Origin: Chitinophagales bacterium
GTDB taxonomy: Bacteria; Bacteroidota; Bacteroidia; Chitinophagales; Chitinophagaceae
DNA length: 64,000 bases
Reading direction: 5' to 3'
Assembly: GCA_017303415.1 (NCBI GenBank)
Contig: JAFLBJ010000003.1
Location: forward strand, 182,095-246,094
Below the pieces are notes generated by a model. That model was given only the letters and a program-made list of their open reading frames with translations. It was not told the DNA's origin and searched no databases. The position numbers were made by a program, and so were the translations under genes. Below are positions 42,914 through 52,432 of the stretch, in pieces; the first letter of the stretch is position 1, and the number at the start of each line of letters is the position of its first letter.

Positions 42914-43294
42914 TCATTTCCATAGGGTCCTCAGATCATCCTCTCCCAGACGGATGGAGCATTTATTTTGGCATTCTGACAGAATAAACCGGTTAATCGA
43001 GTCCCGGAAACCGGGGTCTTCTATCTCCTGGTAGGATTGGATCTTCTTTTGTAATGCCAGGATGAGTTCACTTTTATTCTGTTTGTTCGCAAATGTTCCT
43101 TCCAGGTCACGAAGGATAACATTTATATCCTCCCCATCAGTTCCGGAACTGAATACAGCATCTGAAATGCGGGGTTATAAATTGGGCAATGAAAACTTTG
43201 CCTTATAGATTATGATCCAGATAAGGAAATAATAGATAAAACTTGTCAGGATAATAACCAGCCAGAATTGCGACCAGGAAATGTTTTGTAACAT
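42914..43294 (-). pseudogene. Leading small tra-operon gene with an in-frame TAA
   Basis: From ATG 43294 a 126-codon frame runs to TGA at 42914-42916, broken only by a TAA at 43175-43177 after codon 39. The first part is a membrane anchor (SWSQFWLVIILTSFIYYFLIWIIIYKAKF). After the stop the same frame gives a soluble helical domain (DINVILRDLEGTFANKQNKSELILALQKKIQSYQEIEDPGFRDSINRFIL). Together they look like one small membrane-anchored protein ahead of traE. A single C-to-T change (CAA to TAA) would explain the break. Confidence 0.7.
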
Positions 43295-43474
43295 GTCGTT
43301 TCGTTTGTAATGCAAATATGGGCTGGCGGGAAAGCGATCTTTCAATAGATGTTCCCGAGTCGGGAGAAATAAATATTCGGATAAGAGGGAAATAATCAGA
43401 ATTCCTGAATAGCAGAGGTAATACTGTGTGGTGGAAATACATCAATAGGGGAAACAAGTGACCAGGTAACCCTT

Positions 43475-44305
43475 CTAATAACCTTCATCCGCTTCATCCA
43501 TCCGCTGGATCAGCCGCTCCTTCAATTGATCCAGAAAACTGGTCCTGTTTTTTTTACGGATACGCATTTCCTGGAAAACATTGTAAACGTTTCCCAAATC
43601 TACCTGGAAGGTTCGTTCAAAGAAATTGGTCAGGAGCTTAATATCGGCGGTACCATTATTGATCACACCGGTTGTTTGCAGGGAATATATCAGCTCGATC
43701 AGCGAAACTTTAGCACCGGTCCATTGTAGTTTCTTCTCAATGTTTTTAGGTTCAGGGGGATCCGTCAGCTGAATAGAGGATATTGCTGTATTAAGATAGA
43801 TGCGGAGAAGTTCATAGGCAAACAGTTTGGAGACCTTATAACTCTGTGTCGTGGAGAAACTATGATCTATGCTCAACGTAAGATCATCCGGTAAGAGCCG
43901 TACATCTTCCTGTCCCCTGATAAAATAGACTTCATCAAAATGCGTGGCCCCGCTTCTGTAGTATTGATAGAAATCTAGGTTATTATCAAAAAAATGCTTG
44001 ATCCGGTTGAGATGCGATTCCAAATAAGCAATTTGGACTTTGTCGCTGGCTGCGGGCCGGTTAATCTCAATATGAAATACTTTGACGTAATAAATAAACT
44101 GAGAATAGAACTTGGGTTTCATTTCCTTGAAGAACTCAATTTCTTCCTTGCTGTCCTTCAGTGGGTTTTTCTCCACCATTTTTCTTAGCTCCTGAAGCGA
44201 TTCCTGGCATACATTAATGCACTGGGATGTCTCCTTCAGTAGTGGGAATGATTCTGTCTGGATTTCCCGTATCCTTTCTTCCATTTTCTCATATAATCGT
44301 TGCAT
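43475..44305 (-). CDS. rteC: RteC-family regulator
   Basis: A protein of about 276 residues from ATG 44305 (MQRLYEKMEERIREIQTESF); ATG 44317 is an alternative, and an extension to 44449 translates an A+T-rich promoter region and is doubtful. The body matches the RteC family: HFDEVYFIRGQEDVRLLPDD, SYKVSKLFAYELLRIYLNTAIS, and the C-terminal WTGAKVSLIELIYSLQTTGVINNGTADIKLLTNFFERTFQVDLGNVYNVFQEMRIRKKNRTSFLDQLKERL. In CTnDOT, RteC is a DNA-binding activator of excision genes. Confidence 0.85.
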   Translation of the reverse strand: MQRLYEKMEERIREIQTESFPLLKETSQCINVCQESLQELRKMVEKNPLKDSKEEIEFFKEMKPKFYSQFIYYVKVFHIEINRPAASDKVQIAYLESHLNRIKHFFDNNLDFYQYYRSGATHFDEVYFIRGQEDVRLLPDDLTLSIDHSFSTTQSYKVSKLFAYELLRIYLNTAISSIQLTDPPEPKNIEKKLQWTGAKVSLIELIYSLQTTGVINNGTADIKLLTNFFERTFQVDLGNVYNVFQEMRIRKKNRTSFLDQLKERLIQRMDEADEGY

Positions 44306-44389
44306 GACGGCTCGCATATTGTTCAAATGAGAAGTGAAATATATAAAGTTGGTGAAGTCCTTTAGTTGTTCAAACAGATACAAGAGCTT

Positions 44390-44442
44390 TTCAAAGTGAA
44401 ATCCTATGCAAACAAATAGCGCAACTATCTTTTCACTTTGAA
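44390..44442. promoter_or_regulatory. 12-base inverted repeat between rteC and the MauE gene
   Basis: TTCAAAGTGAAA (44390-44401) and TTTCACTTTGAA (44431-44442) are perfect reverse complements 29 bases apart, in the region between two divergent genes. A further CAAAGTG lies at 44446-44452. The right copy contains TTTG at a distance from the MauE start suited to a Bacteroidota -33 element. A shared operator, perhaps for RteC, is plausible. Confidence 0.5.
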
Positions 44443-44479
44443 TAACCAAAGTGCAGAATCGTTAGCTGAGATTTAGTAT

Positions 44480-44935
44480 ATGAAAAGATCGCTGCCAAAA
44501 CAACTGTACATTGAAATTGTTGTAGCCCTCTATGTGCTGCTTTTTTTGTACACAGCGATTATGAAGTTCAGGGATATTCCTTTCTTTATCGGTTCAATAT
44601 CGCATACGCCGGTACTTAGGCCCTATGCCACCCTGCTTGCAGGAATGATTCCTGCCATGGAAATAGCCATAGCCATTTTGCTGATCATCCCCCGTACAAG
44701 ACATTATGGATTATTGACCGGTACCGGGTTAATGGGAATTTTCACGTTGTACGTGGCATTCATACTTGCAACCATGGAAGAACTCCCATGTTCCTGCGGG
44801 GGTGTACTCCAGCAGTTGAACTGGAAAGAGCACCTGGTTCTTAACAGCGGGTTCCTGCTGGCTGGGATATTAGCTTGCTACTGGAATAAACATTTTATCA
44901 TGATAAACAGGAGTAGCCGAACACCTGTGATATAG
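44480..44935 (+). CDS. MauE/DoxX-type redox membrane protein
   Basis: A 151-residue protein with four hydrophobic segments (IEIVVALYVLLFLYTAIMKF, ATLLAGMIPAMEIAIAILLII, GLLTGTGLMGIFTLYVAFIL, VLNSGFLLAGILACYW) and the family loop EELPCSCGGVLQQLNWKEHLVLN. MauE-like proteins support disulfide or cofactor chemistry of exported partners. It stands 28 bases before a small exported peptide gene, its likely partner. Confidence 0.88.
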   Translation: MKRSLPKQLYIEIVVALYVLLFLYTAIMKFRDIPFFIGSISHTPVLRPYATLLAGMIPAMEIAIAILLIIPRTRHYGLLTGTGLMGIFTLYVAFILATMEELPCSCGGVLQQLNWKEHLVLNSGFLLAGILACYWNKHFIMINRSSRTPVI

Positions 44936-44963
44936 TAGGCATTAACCGTTTAAATATTGAAAC

Positions 44964-45233
44964 ATGAAAAAGTATTTGATTGCGATTTTCGCCGCAGTGC
45001 TGGCGATTACATTCAGTTCCTTCAGTTCCGGCACTAACCGTGAGCAGGATGAATATTATTTCCAGGACAGCAATGGCTGGCATGCGATTGAAGCGTCTGC
45101 TGTATGTCCTGAGGGATCTGCAATTGTCTGCCAGATCGATAACCCGGAAACCCCGACTATTCCTAACGACCTGGTTACAGTGTACAAATCCATGTCTGCC
45201 ACCTCTGGCAATGAACTGAAATACAACGAGTAG
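44964..45233 (+). CDS. Small exported DUF6520-like protein
   Basis: An 89-residue protein with a signal peptide (KYLIAIFAAVLAITFSSFSSG) and a mature part of about 65 residues with two cysteines (SAVCPEGSAIVC). Such peptides commonly sit after MauE-type genes in Bacteroidota and are grouped as DUF6520. The two cysteines may form a disulfide handled by the membrane protein upstream. Function unknown. The gene is followed by a strong terminator. Confidence 0.75.
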   Translation: MKKYLIAIFAAVLAITFSSFSSGTNREQDEYYFQDSNGWHAIEASAVCPEGSAIVCQIDNPETPTIPNDLVTVYKSMSATSGNELKYNE

Positions 45234-45240
45234 TTTTCGT

Positions 45241-45281
45241 AGCGTTACAAGGTTAATGCCTTGTAACGCTTTCGTTTTTTG
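45241..45281. terminator. Bidirectional terminator overlapping the end of the thioredoxin-like gene
   Basis: AGCGTTACAAGG (45241-45252) and CCTTGTAACGCT (45259-45270) form a perfect 12-base stem with a 6-base loop, followed by TTCGTTTTTT on the plus strand. It stops the MauE/DUF6520 transcript. The minus-strand gene uses the same bases: its stop codon (45253-45255) is in the loop and its last codons form one arm. Confidence 0.85.
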
Positions 45282-46455
45282 GAGTCAGTACAAGAACCTT
45301 GGTCGGCTTTTCCCTATTTACTAAATCAAACCCATTTTTATTTAGCTGCGCTTTTAAGGTGGCAAAATCTGATAATACTCCTTCGATTTGAATATCTATA
45401 TTGCCCTTCATATTTGTTTCATCGATGATAACCGGATCAAATGGATAGAAACGACGAAGTTGAACAAGAAGATTAAATCGTTCACAGTTGTTCACCTTAA
45501 TTTCAGTGTTAGACGCAACCCCTGAGGTTACTTTATATTTGGTAGCGACCTTTGTGGTATCACCGTTAATAGCGATAAAAGCCCAGTAAGGCATTTGTTT
45601 GATATCCAGGCGGGCTTTAAAAGGAAAAATCCGCTGCAAGTCCTGTTGCATCCATTCAGTAATGTCGGTCTGCTTGGAATCAGTACATCCAAAAGAGTAA
45701 TTGTATTTTTTTTGAAGTAATAATGAGTCAGTAGAAGAGAAATCTTCCAGCACGGGTGTAGTTTCTATTTGTGCATATAGGGAGTCCCCATAGTATAACA
45801 TTCTCCTTTTCAGGAAGGCCAGTTGGAATAACTGTTCCATCGTAGCAGCTTGTGCCTGGAAGGAAGTTATCCTTTTTTCTATTGCAAAGGGTGCGTCTAA
45901 GAGTACGCCATCCTGTCCTTCTGAAAGTTTGCTTACGTAAATAATATTGGGCGGGCCTAATACCTTGTTGCTATGAACTTTGGGTGGAATTCCGTTATGA
46001 ATGAATTGAAATAGATTTTCCTGATTCACAACGGCTGTTCCAGTTTGCGCTATAATTTCTCCTTCACTATTGACCCATACAAGGGTAGGATCATACCTGA
46101 TAAGTAAAGCTTTAAAGATAGCAGTATCAAATGTAACCGGGAATTCGTAGTGATAAAACTCCTTATAGTGTTTGTAATCTGTCTGTGTTTTGTAATTGTT
46201 TCTGCCGATTAATGCCACTTGTAATTGGTCCCCAATTGAATCCTGGAGTGATTTCAAACGAAGCAATGGATCATAAGCACCCGAACAGGCAGAAGAAAAT
46301 AAATAGAAAATACGCGGCTTTGAATTATTGACCTCTTTTTGAAATTCTGTCGATAGATCTTTGAAAGGAAAGGGCCTTCTCCTATAATCATTTTGCCCGA
46401 AAACGGTTACGTAAAAAAATAGGGAAAAAGCGATTATTACTTGAATACGTTTCAT
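45253..46455 (-). CDS. Thioredoxin-fold protein without CxxC, DUF3738-like C-terminus
   Basis: A 400-residue exported protein (signal MKRIQVIIAFSLFFYVTVFGQ). The TlpA-like part has PRIFYLFSSACSGAYDPLLRLKSL, where only C57 remains of the CxxC motif, and PTLVWVNSEGEIIAQTGTAVV. The C-terminal part (KVNNCERFNLLVQLRRF, NIDIQIEGVLSDFATLKAQLNKNGFDLVNREKPTKVLVL) resembles the DUF3738 module. It cannot act as a normal thiol oxidoreductase. It is the last gene of the SusCD operon, 10 bases after susD. Confidence 0.8.
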   Translation of the reverse strand: MKRIQVIIAFSLFFYVTVFGQNDYRRRPFPFKDLSTEFQKEVNNSKPRIFYLFSSACSGAYDPLLRLKSLQDSIGDQLQVALIGRNNYKTQTDYKHYKEFYHYEFPVTFDTAIFKALLIRYDPTLVWVNSEGEIIAQTGTAVVNQENLFQFIHNGIPPKVHSNKVLGPPNIIYVSKLSEGQDGVLLDAPFAIEKRITSFQAQAATMEQLFQLAFLKRRMLYYGDSLYAQIETTPVLEDFSSTDSLLLQKKYNYSFGCTDSKQTDITEWMQQDLQRIFPFKARLDIKQMPYWAFIAINGDTTKVATKYKVTSGVASNTEIKVNNCERFNLLVQLRRFYPFDPVIIDETNMKGNIDIQIEGVLSDFATLKAQLNKNGFDLVNREKPTKVLVLTPKNESVTRH

Positions 46456-46465
46456 TTTCTAATTT

Positions 46466-47839
46466 TTAATATCCGGGGTTTTGCTGCATGCCGGGATGCC
46501 TCAGCATCTCGATAAGTGGTATGGGAAACAATTGATCAGTGCTTACCCAGTTGCTTCCTTTGATGTTTCCAAGTATAGTGTTGATTTTACCGCTTCGTTT
46601 CAGATCAATCCACCTGTCGCTAAACTCTCCGAACAGTTCACAGCGACGTTCTTTATAGATAGCGTCCCGTAATTGTTCTTTTGTAAGCGTTGAAAGCGCT
46701 GCTAATCCGGCCCGTAAACGAATAACATTCAGATCGGCCAATCCGTCACTTAGCTTGTCCAACTCCATTCTCGCCTCAGATCGTATAAGAATTATATCCG
46801 CCAACCTGATCATCATTGTATATTCTGTAATTGAAGGTGCATTTTGTCCAACCTTATACTTATACCACCAGTAATAAGTATTGGCACCTACTGTTGTGGT
46901 CTTTACCCAGTTGATCTTTCGCTGGTCACCGGCTGAAAAACTATCGATCAGGTTTTTTGTAAGGCTTATAACCGTTGGTGTAGAACTGGTAGGCTGAATC
47001 GTACCTCCGGCATAGGAATTAAATCCGGCAATGTTTGCCTGCAATTGCCAAATGGCTTCTGAACTGTTTTTCAGGAAAACATTATTCAGATTGCTGGTTA
47101 AGGAATATGATGATTGAGCAAGAACATAATTCGCCGCTTCTTCTGCCTTCGCCCAGTTGCCTGCATTCAGGTATACTTTGGCAAGCAACGCCATTACCGC
47201 GGCTTTATTGACACGCACCCTCTCTGTGGTAATATTGTTCGTTGCACTTAGATAGTGGCTCGATACCAGGTTTGAACTGGTTGTAAGGTCAGCAATAATC
47301 TTCGGGTAAATTCCATTAGCATCCTCCTGAACTTGTGCGAGATTGACCCTGTAGTCAGTGGAAGTGTTAAAGGGAATATTCCCAAAATACTGGAGCAAAT
47401 AAAAATGACACCATGCCCTGATAAAATAAGCCTCGCCTAACAGGTAATTTTTAATAGCAGGGGTAATATTGCTGCTCTTCTCAATACCCCTGATGATCGC
47501 ATTAGCCTGGTAGATATAAGAATAATAATTGCTCCACATGTTGGTAACAGGTCCGTTATCGGGAGTAATGTTATTGTTGGATATCGCCACCGCGTCTGCA
47601 GCAGTGCGGTAGTTAACAGCTTCATCCGATGCTGTTCCGAAAATTAAGAAAGATTGATAGGCCAAACCGGACGACTCCATTTGGGAGTAGATACTTAGCA
47701 AAGCGGCAGTCGCCGTTGCATCAGAGTTAAATAATGTTTCTCCGGTCAATTGTGTATCAGGACTACCTACATCCAGGTATTTTTTGCAGGAGGTTAAAAG
47801 AATAATTGCCAGATAAAGGATATAATAAGTTCTTGTCAT
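46466..47839 (-). CDS. susD: RagB/SusD-family outer membrane lipoprotein
   Basis: A 457-residue protein with a lipobox (LAIILLTSCKKYLDVGSPD, C18), the TPR-like helices of the family (YLLGEAYFIRAWCHFYLLQYFGNIPF, NKAAVMALLAKVYLNAGNWAKAEEAANYVL) and the C-terminal RRCELFGEFSDRWIDLKRSG and LFPIPLIEMLRHPGMQQNPGY. It binds substrate at the cell surface for its SusC partner. It is smaller than sugar-binding SusD proteins, fitting the class found with thioredoxin-like partners. Confidence 0.92.
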   Translation of the reverse strand: MTRTYYILYLAIILLTSCKKYLDVGSPDTQLTGETLFNSDATATAALLSIYSQMESSGLAYQSFLIFGTASDEAVNYRTAADAVAISNNNITPDNGPVTNMWSNYYSYIYQANAIIRGIEKSSNITPAIKNYLLGEAYFIRAWCHFYLLQYFGNIPFNTSTDYRVNLAQVQEDANGIYPKIIADLTTSSNLVSSHYLSATNNITTERVRVNKAAVMALLAKVYLNAGNWAKAEEAANYVLAQSSYSLTSNLNNVFLKNSSEAIWQLQANIAGFNSYAGGTIQPTSSTPTVISLTKNLIDSFSAGDQRKINWVKTTTVGANTYYWWYKYKVGQNAPSITEYTMMIRLADIILIRSEARMELDKLSDGLADLNVIRLRAGLAALSTLTKEQLRDAIYKERRCELFGEFSDRWIDLKRSGKINTILGNIKGSNWVSTDQLFPIPLIEMLRHPGMQQNPGY

Positions 47840-47850
47840 AGCTAATTTTT

Positions 47851-50800
47851 TTAAAGTTTGTACAGCAATCCCAGCGTAAGCATACTAAGCGGAGGCATCA
47901 ACGATTTTGTTTCAGGATCGAAACTTTGGTATTTAGTGATGGTAAACAAATTTTGCCCTTGTAGGAAAACCTGCAATTCACCAACTTTTGTTTTTAAGGC
48001 CTCATAAGACAAGTATAGATTCCGAAGACGGATAAATGAAGCGTTACTGTAAGCTGCATCACTTAATCTTAAATTGGAATAGCCTGTAGTAGCAAGACTG
48101 TTGGAATTACTGAAACGCTGAATGGAGGTAATGTCTCCAGCATGCTGCCAGCGATTCATCACAAGCCTAGGTTGATTTGATACTGTTCCGGGCCGGCCGA
48201 ACAGAGATAAATAACTGGTTGCATTTTTTTGCCGGACGAATTGAAGATTCAAGCTTATTGTCAACTTTTTATATTGAATGACGTTCTCGAAGCCGCCATA
48301 ATATTGTTGGCCGGTAAAAACTACTGATTGCTGATCGTTTGGGGCCGATATTTTGTTGTCACGATCAACGTCCTGGTAAATATATATTCCGGTTTGGGGG
48401 TCTACACCAAGGTTAAAATAGCGTTTAGCAATAGTCAGGGGCTTTCCTATAACATACGTATTGGCATAGGAAGAGTTGGCCAGATTATCGAACGCCAGTA
48501 GCTTGTTCTTCGGGATAGTAAGATTGAACGAGGTCGACCATTTTAAATTCTTTTGCTGGATATTAACGGTACTCAGTACTATCTCCACACCGGTATTTCG
48601 GATCTTTGCTGGGAGGTTCCTCAATATACCTGTAAACCCGGTACTCGGAGGCAATGGATATTGGACAAGTTGATTGCCCGTTGTATTGTGATAATAATTA
48701 AGCCCGATCAGTACGCGGTCTTTCCAGAACCCCAAGTCAAGACCTGTTTCAACTTTATAAACCTTTTCCCAGCTATATTCAGGATTATAAAGCTTGTTTG
48801 GCTGGTAAGGTGTTATACCTAAATAGGGGAAAAGTGACGGGGTATACAAATCGAAATAATTGTAATCACCAATTTGATCATTACCGGTAACACCAGCACT
48901 AAATTTAATTTTTCCGAAGCTGATTAATTTGGACTTGGATAAAAAATTCTCTTTCGAAAAGACCCATGAAGTACCAACCGACCCAAAAGTCGCATATCTG
49001 CTTTCCGGTCCGTACCGGCTTGAACCATCTCTTCTTGCATTTAACGTAAGCAAATATCGTTGCTTAAGGCTTGCAGTGATTCGGGAGAATAACCCAGTAT
49101 ACCGGTAAGAGAGGTTGGTTTCTCCGTTGGTAGTCACGGTGGCGGCTGCACGCAAACTATTCAGGAGGTCATCACTGGGATAACCCGTACCTGTTTGTGA
49201 AAGTCCTTTCTGGGAAGTTGATTGAATCGTTCCGCCTGTAAGTACTTCCAGTCGTAACGACTTTAAGTCACGCTTATAATTGATTTGTGGCTCTATAATT
49301 AGCGTATTGATCATATTACTTCCAAATCCTGCAGATACTGAAGCATTCTGGGCTGGGTCGAAAGATGATTTTGGGGTTCTGATTCGGTCGCTAGCACGAA
49401 TCATAGAGTAACCGACAGTAACCTTAGCTTCAAATCCCGGAAGAGGAAGAGCCGCTAAAGAAATAGTATTAATTGAACTTTCAGATTCACTTCGGTAGGT
49501 CTTCCTTAAAGTACTCAAAGGATTAAGCCAGGTAGAGTTTTCCCAGTTAAGTTCACCTGTTGGTTTGTATAAAGCAGGAGCATTAGGAGCGATCAGGATT
49601 TGACTTGTAAAATCTCCCTGGGGTAAATAAGTGTCATTTCTTGAATAAGTCGTAGCGACATTTAAGTCAAATCGATTGTCTTCAGTATGATGGTGAATAT
49701 TTACACCTGCCGAAAATTTCCTTTCTCCAAAATCATCGTCCGGCAATACTGTTGATTCCCGGTGTATACCGGTATTGAAAAGGAATTGAGTGAGCGCAGT
49801 GCCACCACTAACATCTATCTTTCCATCAAAAACACGCATAGTATTGCCAATAAATTCCTTTTGCCAGTCCGTATTTCGTGTTGTATCCCATACAAGAAGG
49901 TCAGGTGCATTAGCTGTTGTCGGCGTCGTTCCATCGTTTCGATATGCTTCGCGTCGCATCTGGATATAATCAGGAGTTTGAAGCAGTTCCAGGTTGCGTG
50001 TGATCCTTCCGAAGCCGCCATATGTTCTTGCCTGAACCCGGGTTTTCCCTGCTGTCGGTTTTTTTGTGATGATTAAGATTACACCATTCGCTCCCCTACT
50101 GCCGTAGATGGCTGTGGCGTCCGCGTCTTTAAGCACTTCGATGCTTTCAATATCGTCAGGGTTTAATATCGCTAGAGGACTCGAAAAAACGCCTGCACCG
50201 CTGAAAGAATTTATGGTGGTAACCGGGTACGGTATTCCATCTACCACGATCAGGGGATCGTTCCCATTAACCAGGCTATTCTGCCCCCTTATCCGGATAG
50301 TGTATTGTGAACCCGGACTGCCGCTTAATGGTGTCAGTTGAAGACCGGGCACCAGACCCACCAAACCGGCCAAGGGATTGGAAATGGGCTGTTTGGCTAT
50401 CTCATTGCTTTTCACACTGAAAACAGTCCCGGTACTAAGCCGCCTTGAAGTCTTGCCGTATGCTATCACCATGGTTTCATCCAACACACTCATCCGCTGC
50501 TGCACCACGATCAATTGATAACTGTTGGAACTGGCCTCCAGTTCCTGCGGTACAATTTCACCACCAGTAACGAGTAAGGTGGCTTTTGCTGGTAAATTCA
50601 GGAAATAGAATTCGCCATGAACATCGGTGGCCATGGCCAATCCGTTTTGTTTGATGGTAATGGTAATCCCGGGAAGCGGTTCATTTTCGGTATTAACCAC
50701 CTTTCCCCGCAATTCCCTTGTAAGCGGGACTGGTTTTTCAATAATCTTTTTTCGGACAATAATATGTTTTCCTTCTATACTGTAGCCAAGCGGCTGCTGG

Positions 50801-51060
50801 TAAAAGCATAACCGGAGAATGGAATCTAAAGGGGCATTGCTGACGGTAAAACTGACAGGGTTGCCCAGGGCCAGTACTTCCTCGGAGTACAGGAACCGGT
50901 AACTGCTCCGTTACTCAATTTGGTCAAAAACCTTTGCCAGGGATGCCCGTTGAAACGAGAAGGAAAATGATTGTGCCGCCCCGTTGAGTGACACAAAAAG
51001 GGAAACTGGTAGTAGCACTTTGCGCAAGAATCGGTGTCTCCATTTTAGGGTTAAAAGCAT
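47851..51060 (-). pseudogene. susC: SusC/RagA TonB-linked transporter with in-frame stop after the STN segment
   Basis: ATG 51060 opens a 1069-codon frame with signal peptide and STN domain (SFSFSFQRASLAKVFDQIE), broken by TAA at 50911-50913 after codon 49, then RSSYRFLYSEEVLAL continues in the same frame. CarboxypepD-like domain (LRGKVVNTENEPLPGITITIKQ), plug (LVGLVPGLQLTPLSGSPGSQYTIRIRGQNSLVNGNDPLIVVDGIPY, SIEVLKDADATAIYGSRGANGVILI) and the full barrel to LTLGLLYKL are intact. A CAA to TAA change in a KVFDQIEQRSSYRF-like context is the simplest cause. Translation from an internal start (first ATG 50712) would lack a signal peptide. Confidence 0.85.
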
Positions 51061-51168
51061 AGCTTTGGGTTGTTTGGGTGAATCAATAATCGTTTCCGCG
51101 ATATAGTTGGGGTAACCCAGACACGCCGGGGAGTGTTAGCGCACAACCCGGTTTTTTATGGGGCTACC

Positions 51169-52335
51169 TTACTGAGTGACAATAATGGTTTCGCCTTCAA
51201 TTTGAAAATGTACCTGCCCGGTTGCTTCCAATAATTTCAGCAGTTGGGAAATGGGTACATTCCGGTCAATAGTTCCGGTAAAATGATCGGTTACTTTACC
51301 TTTATAAACAATCCTGGCATCATACCAGCGCTCCGCCATCCGCATCACTTCTTCAATGCTGGTATTCTTTAATTTAAATTGGTTCTTTGTCCAGGCAACA
51401 ACCGGAGAAATGTCAATTGTTCTGATCTCCCATTCGCCCGGTCGTATAATAATTTGTTGCCCCGGTAAGAGTTGCTCATTTCGATTGGCAGCATTAACAT
51501 TTATTTTTCCCTCCGTCAGGGTAATACGTAACCCGTCCTCATTGGGATAAGCATTCACATTAAAAGCAGTGCCGAGTGCTGTAATATCCACTCCATTTAC
51601 CGTAACAATAAAGGGATGAGCAGCATCTTTGGCTACTTCAAAATAAGTTTCTCCTGTTACCATGACCCGCCGTTCGTTTCCGGTAAACCGGGAAGGATAC
51701 CGTACAGAAGAACTGGAATTGATCCAGGCCTTGCTGCCATCCGGTAATACCAGTTCATAAAAACCCTTGCGGGGGATGCTGATCTCATGCATTTCAGGTG
51801 CTGATACTGTACTTGTGTAAACAACTGTGCCATTGACAATCCGCACTTCGTTACTGATGATGGTATCACGCAGGTTGGTCAGATCTATTTTTTTACCATC
51901 GGCCAGTGTCAGGGTGGCGGAGGCTTTACCGGGCAATATATCCGCTGTTTCAGTACCGGTTGAAGTAACAGTTGATTCATTTCCCCGAAGGCCAAAATAA
52001 TAAATCCCTGCACCCAATAACAATACTGCACTGGCTGCTGCTGCATATCGCCAGATAGGTATTACTTTCCCTGGTTTTGTAAATTGTAATCTTCTCTTGA
52101 CCTCCTCCAGTTTTCGTTCTGTATCCCGCTCAGCGTACCATGTCAAAAAATCACGGACCATGGATTCGTCCGTCAGGTCCTCGAAGATCTGCATGTTGAG
52201 TTCACTTTGCTGCATCCACCGGTCCAGTTCCTCTTCATCTTCTTCAGAAATAGTTTCCTGGATGAACTGGCTGATCAGGTATGCTGCCCTGAAATTTTGT
52301 TCAAGTTCTGCCTGGTATGGTACCGAAGCTTTCAT
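51169..52335 (-). CDS. fecR: FecR-family anti-sigma factor
   Basis: A 388-residue protein: cytosolic anti-sigma part (QFIQETISEEDEEELDRWMQQSELNMQIFEDLTDESMV), one transmembrane segment (WRYAAAASAVLLLGAGIYYFGL), a FecR domain (RKGFYELVLPDGSKAWINSSSSVRYPSRFTGNERRVMVTGETYFEVAKDAAHPFIVTVNGVDITALGTAFNV) and a DUF4974 STN-like end. It senses the state of the SusC protein through its STN domain and controls the ECF sigma factor encoded upstream. Confidence 0.92.
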   Translation of the reverse strand: MKASVPYQAELEQNFRAAYLISQFIQETISEEDEEELDRWMQQSELNMQIFEDLTDESMVRDFLTWYAERDTERKLEEVKRRLQFTKPGKVIPIWRYAAAASAVLLLGAGIYYFGLRGNESTVTSTGTETADILPGKASATLTLADGKKIDLTNLRDTIISNEVRIVNGTVVYTSTVSAPEMHEISIPRKGFYELVLPDGSKAWINSSSSVRYPSRFTGNERRVMVTGETYFEVAKDAAHPFIVTVNGVDITALGTAFNVNAYPNEDGLRITLTEGKINVNAANRNEQLLPGQQIIIRPGEWEIRTIDISPVVAWTKNQFKLKNTSIEEVMRMAERWYDARIVYKGKVTDHFTGTIDRNVPISQLLKLLEATGQVHFQIEGETIIVTQ

Positions 52336-52432
52336 ACAATAAATTTAATTGTTAGGCGCCGTAGGTATATGATCCGGAAAGGACAAAATGCCGGACATAC
52401 GAATCCCGGTTTTTTTTCTGACATTTAATTAA

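Noticed and set aside
43203..43457. 84-residue minus-strand frame near rteC
   Set aside because: It overlaps the leading tra gene in another frame and shows no protein-like pattern.
44306..44449. N-terminal extension of RteC
   Set aside because: It translates the promoter region with the 12-base inverted repeat; family alignment from memory begins near MQRLYEKM.
47851..51060. Stop codon reassignment or selenocysteine-type recoding
   Set aside because: TAA is used as the normal stop of many intact genes in the window, and no recoding element is visible; mutation or sequence error is simpler.
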